A DNA stretch of 13,538 nt from CALKGK01 sp964649515 (GTDB lineage: Bacteria; Bacteroidota; Bacteroidia; Flavobacteriales_D; Sanyastnellaceae): NCBI GenBank assembly GCA_964649515.1, contig CAZYPV010000079.1, positions 1 through 13,538 on the forward strand, given 5' to 3'. The stretch's first letter is position 1. Every line of letters begins with the position of its first letter. Of this stretch, positions 12,928-13,538 are shown piece by piece. The notes under the pieces were generated by a model. That model ran no database searches. It was not told where the DNA came from and worked only from the letters and a program-made list of their open reading frames with translations. Position numbers and translations under genes: made by a program.

Positions 12928-13538
12928 ATGACTGAAAAATATCGAGCCTCAAGCATTCAATTGCTTCAAGAAGAAGACCGACCAAGAGAGCGCATACTTC
13001 GACACGGCATCGCCTCTGCTACCGACACTGACCTCCTGACTGTCATTCTCGGTTCTGGTACCTCCAACATGGGCGTAAGTGAACTCGCTCACCAACTTTT
13101 GGAACTGCATCAATTCGATCTTTCCATTCTTTGTCGCATGTCCATCCAACAACTCCAAAAAGCCAAGGGCATTGGTCCGGCAAAAGCCATCAGCATTGCC
13201 GCAGCCTTTGAACTTGGACGAAGGCTGGACCTCCATCGATCAAAAGAAAGAACCAAGATCAGCTCTTCCAAAGACGTGCACGAACTGATGCGGCCCTTGC
13301 TCGTTGATCTCGCACACGAGGAATTCTGGATCCTTTGCCTCAATCGCGCCAATCTCGTATTGAGTAAAGAGAAAGTTTCTTCTGGCGGACTCGCAGGTAC
13401 TGTTGCCGACCCAAAAGTTATTTTCGAAAAAGCCCTCAGCATTCAAAGCTCTGCCATCGTCTTGGTGCACAACCATCCCAGTGGAAATTTAAAGCCCAGT
13501 GAATCGGACAACAAGATCACCGCTCAGCTTAAAAATGC
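12928..13538 (+). CDS. radC: RadC/JAB-domain DNA repair-associated protein, 3' end outside window
   Basis: The frame is open from ATG 12928 to the window end, giving 203 codons of a protein usually about 220-230 residues long, so only the last few residues are missing. The N-terminal UPF0758 part has DRPRERILRHG (17-27) and a helix-hairpin-helix KAKGIGPAKA (78-87). The C-terminal JAB/MPN+ domain has a Glu pair (131-132) and the zinc motif HNHPSGNLKPSESD (181-194), which meets the HxHx7Sx2D rule. Despite its name, RadC's role in repair is doubtful, and its biochemical activity is unsettled. The start lies 4 bases beyond the T-tract of the rpsT terminator, with no room for its own promoter and no ribosome-binding site outside the hairpin. 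Confidence 0.92.
   Translation, partial: MTEKYRASSIQLLQEEDRPRERILRHGIASATDTDLLTVILGSGTSNMGVSELAHQLLELHQFDLSILCRMSIQQLQKAKGIGPAKAISIAAAFELGRRLDLHRSKERTKISSSKDVHELMRPLLVDLAHEEFWILCLNRANLVLSKEKVSSGGLAGTVADPKVIFEKALSIQSSAIVLVHNHPSGNLKPSESDNKITAQLKN

Noticed and set aside
1..13538. CRISPR array, tRNA or rRNA genes, or a defence or prophage module
   Set aside because: No regularly spaced repeats longer than the single 35-base-period pair, no tRNA-like cloverleaf with a CCA-type end that I could recognise, and no nuclease, integrase or phage structural motif were seen.

Overview
The window looks like chromosomal DNA from a member of the Bacteroidota, most likely Flavobacteriales or a close relative. 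The signs are a TPR/PD40 protein of the gliding and type IX secretion family type, a secreted TPR sensor with a SpoIIE-type phosphatase, a stand-alone MnmD methyltransferase, A-rich rather than Shine-Dalgarno leaders, and several exact TAnnTTTG -7 promoter boxes. I cannot name a genus.

Layout. Positions 1-3136 (+) are a very tight operon with gaps or overlaps of 1-3 bases: the 3' end of a TPR gene, a phosphosulfolactate synthase-like (ComA) gene, a single-domain rhodanese, a DUF368/PopT-type undecaprenyl-phosphate transporter, and aroE. Positions 3137-3668 hold no convincing gene. The second half of that gap contains a 21-base near-repeat at a 35-base period, nested hairpins and a canonical G-quadruplex motif, and may be the worn end of a mobile element. 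Positions 3669-6173 (+) encode a secreted GH2 beta-mannosidase. Its 3' end overlaps by 14 bases the 3' end of a convergent gene (6160-7788, -) for a PorE-like TPR/PD40 protein without the usual OmpA_C domain. Divergent from that gene are murQ (7916-8728, +) and a conserved hypothetical gene (8741-9325, +). A minus-strand block follows: a TPR/SpoIIE phosphatase (10514-12460), mnmD (9792-10445) and a Nudix hydrolase (9341-9805). The window ends with rpsT (12622-12873, +), its hairpin terminator, and radC (from 12928), which is cut by the window edge.

How the genes fit together. Much of the content is envelope-related housekeeping: lipid-carrier recycling (PopT), muropeptide recycling (MurQ), aromatic precursors (AroE), and an outer-envelope TPR/PD40 protein. 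The ComA-like/rhodanese pair suggests a sulfonate-forming step, because ComA consumes sulfite and some rhodaneses release it. That link is inference. I found no CRISPR array, tRNA, rRNA, complete insertion sequence or recognisable defence system. The most unexplained stretch is 3417-3668.
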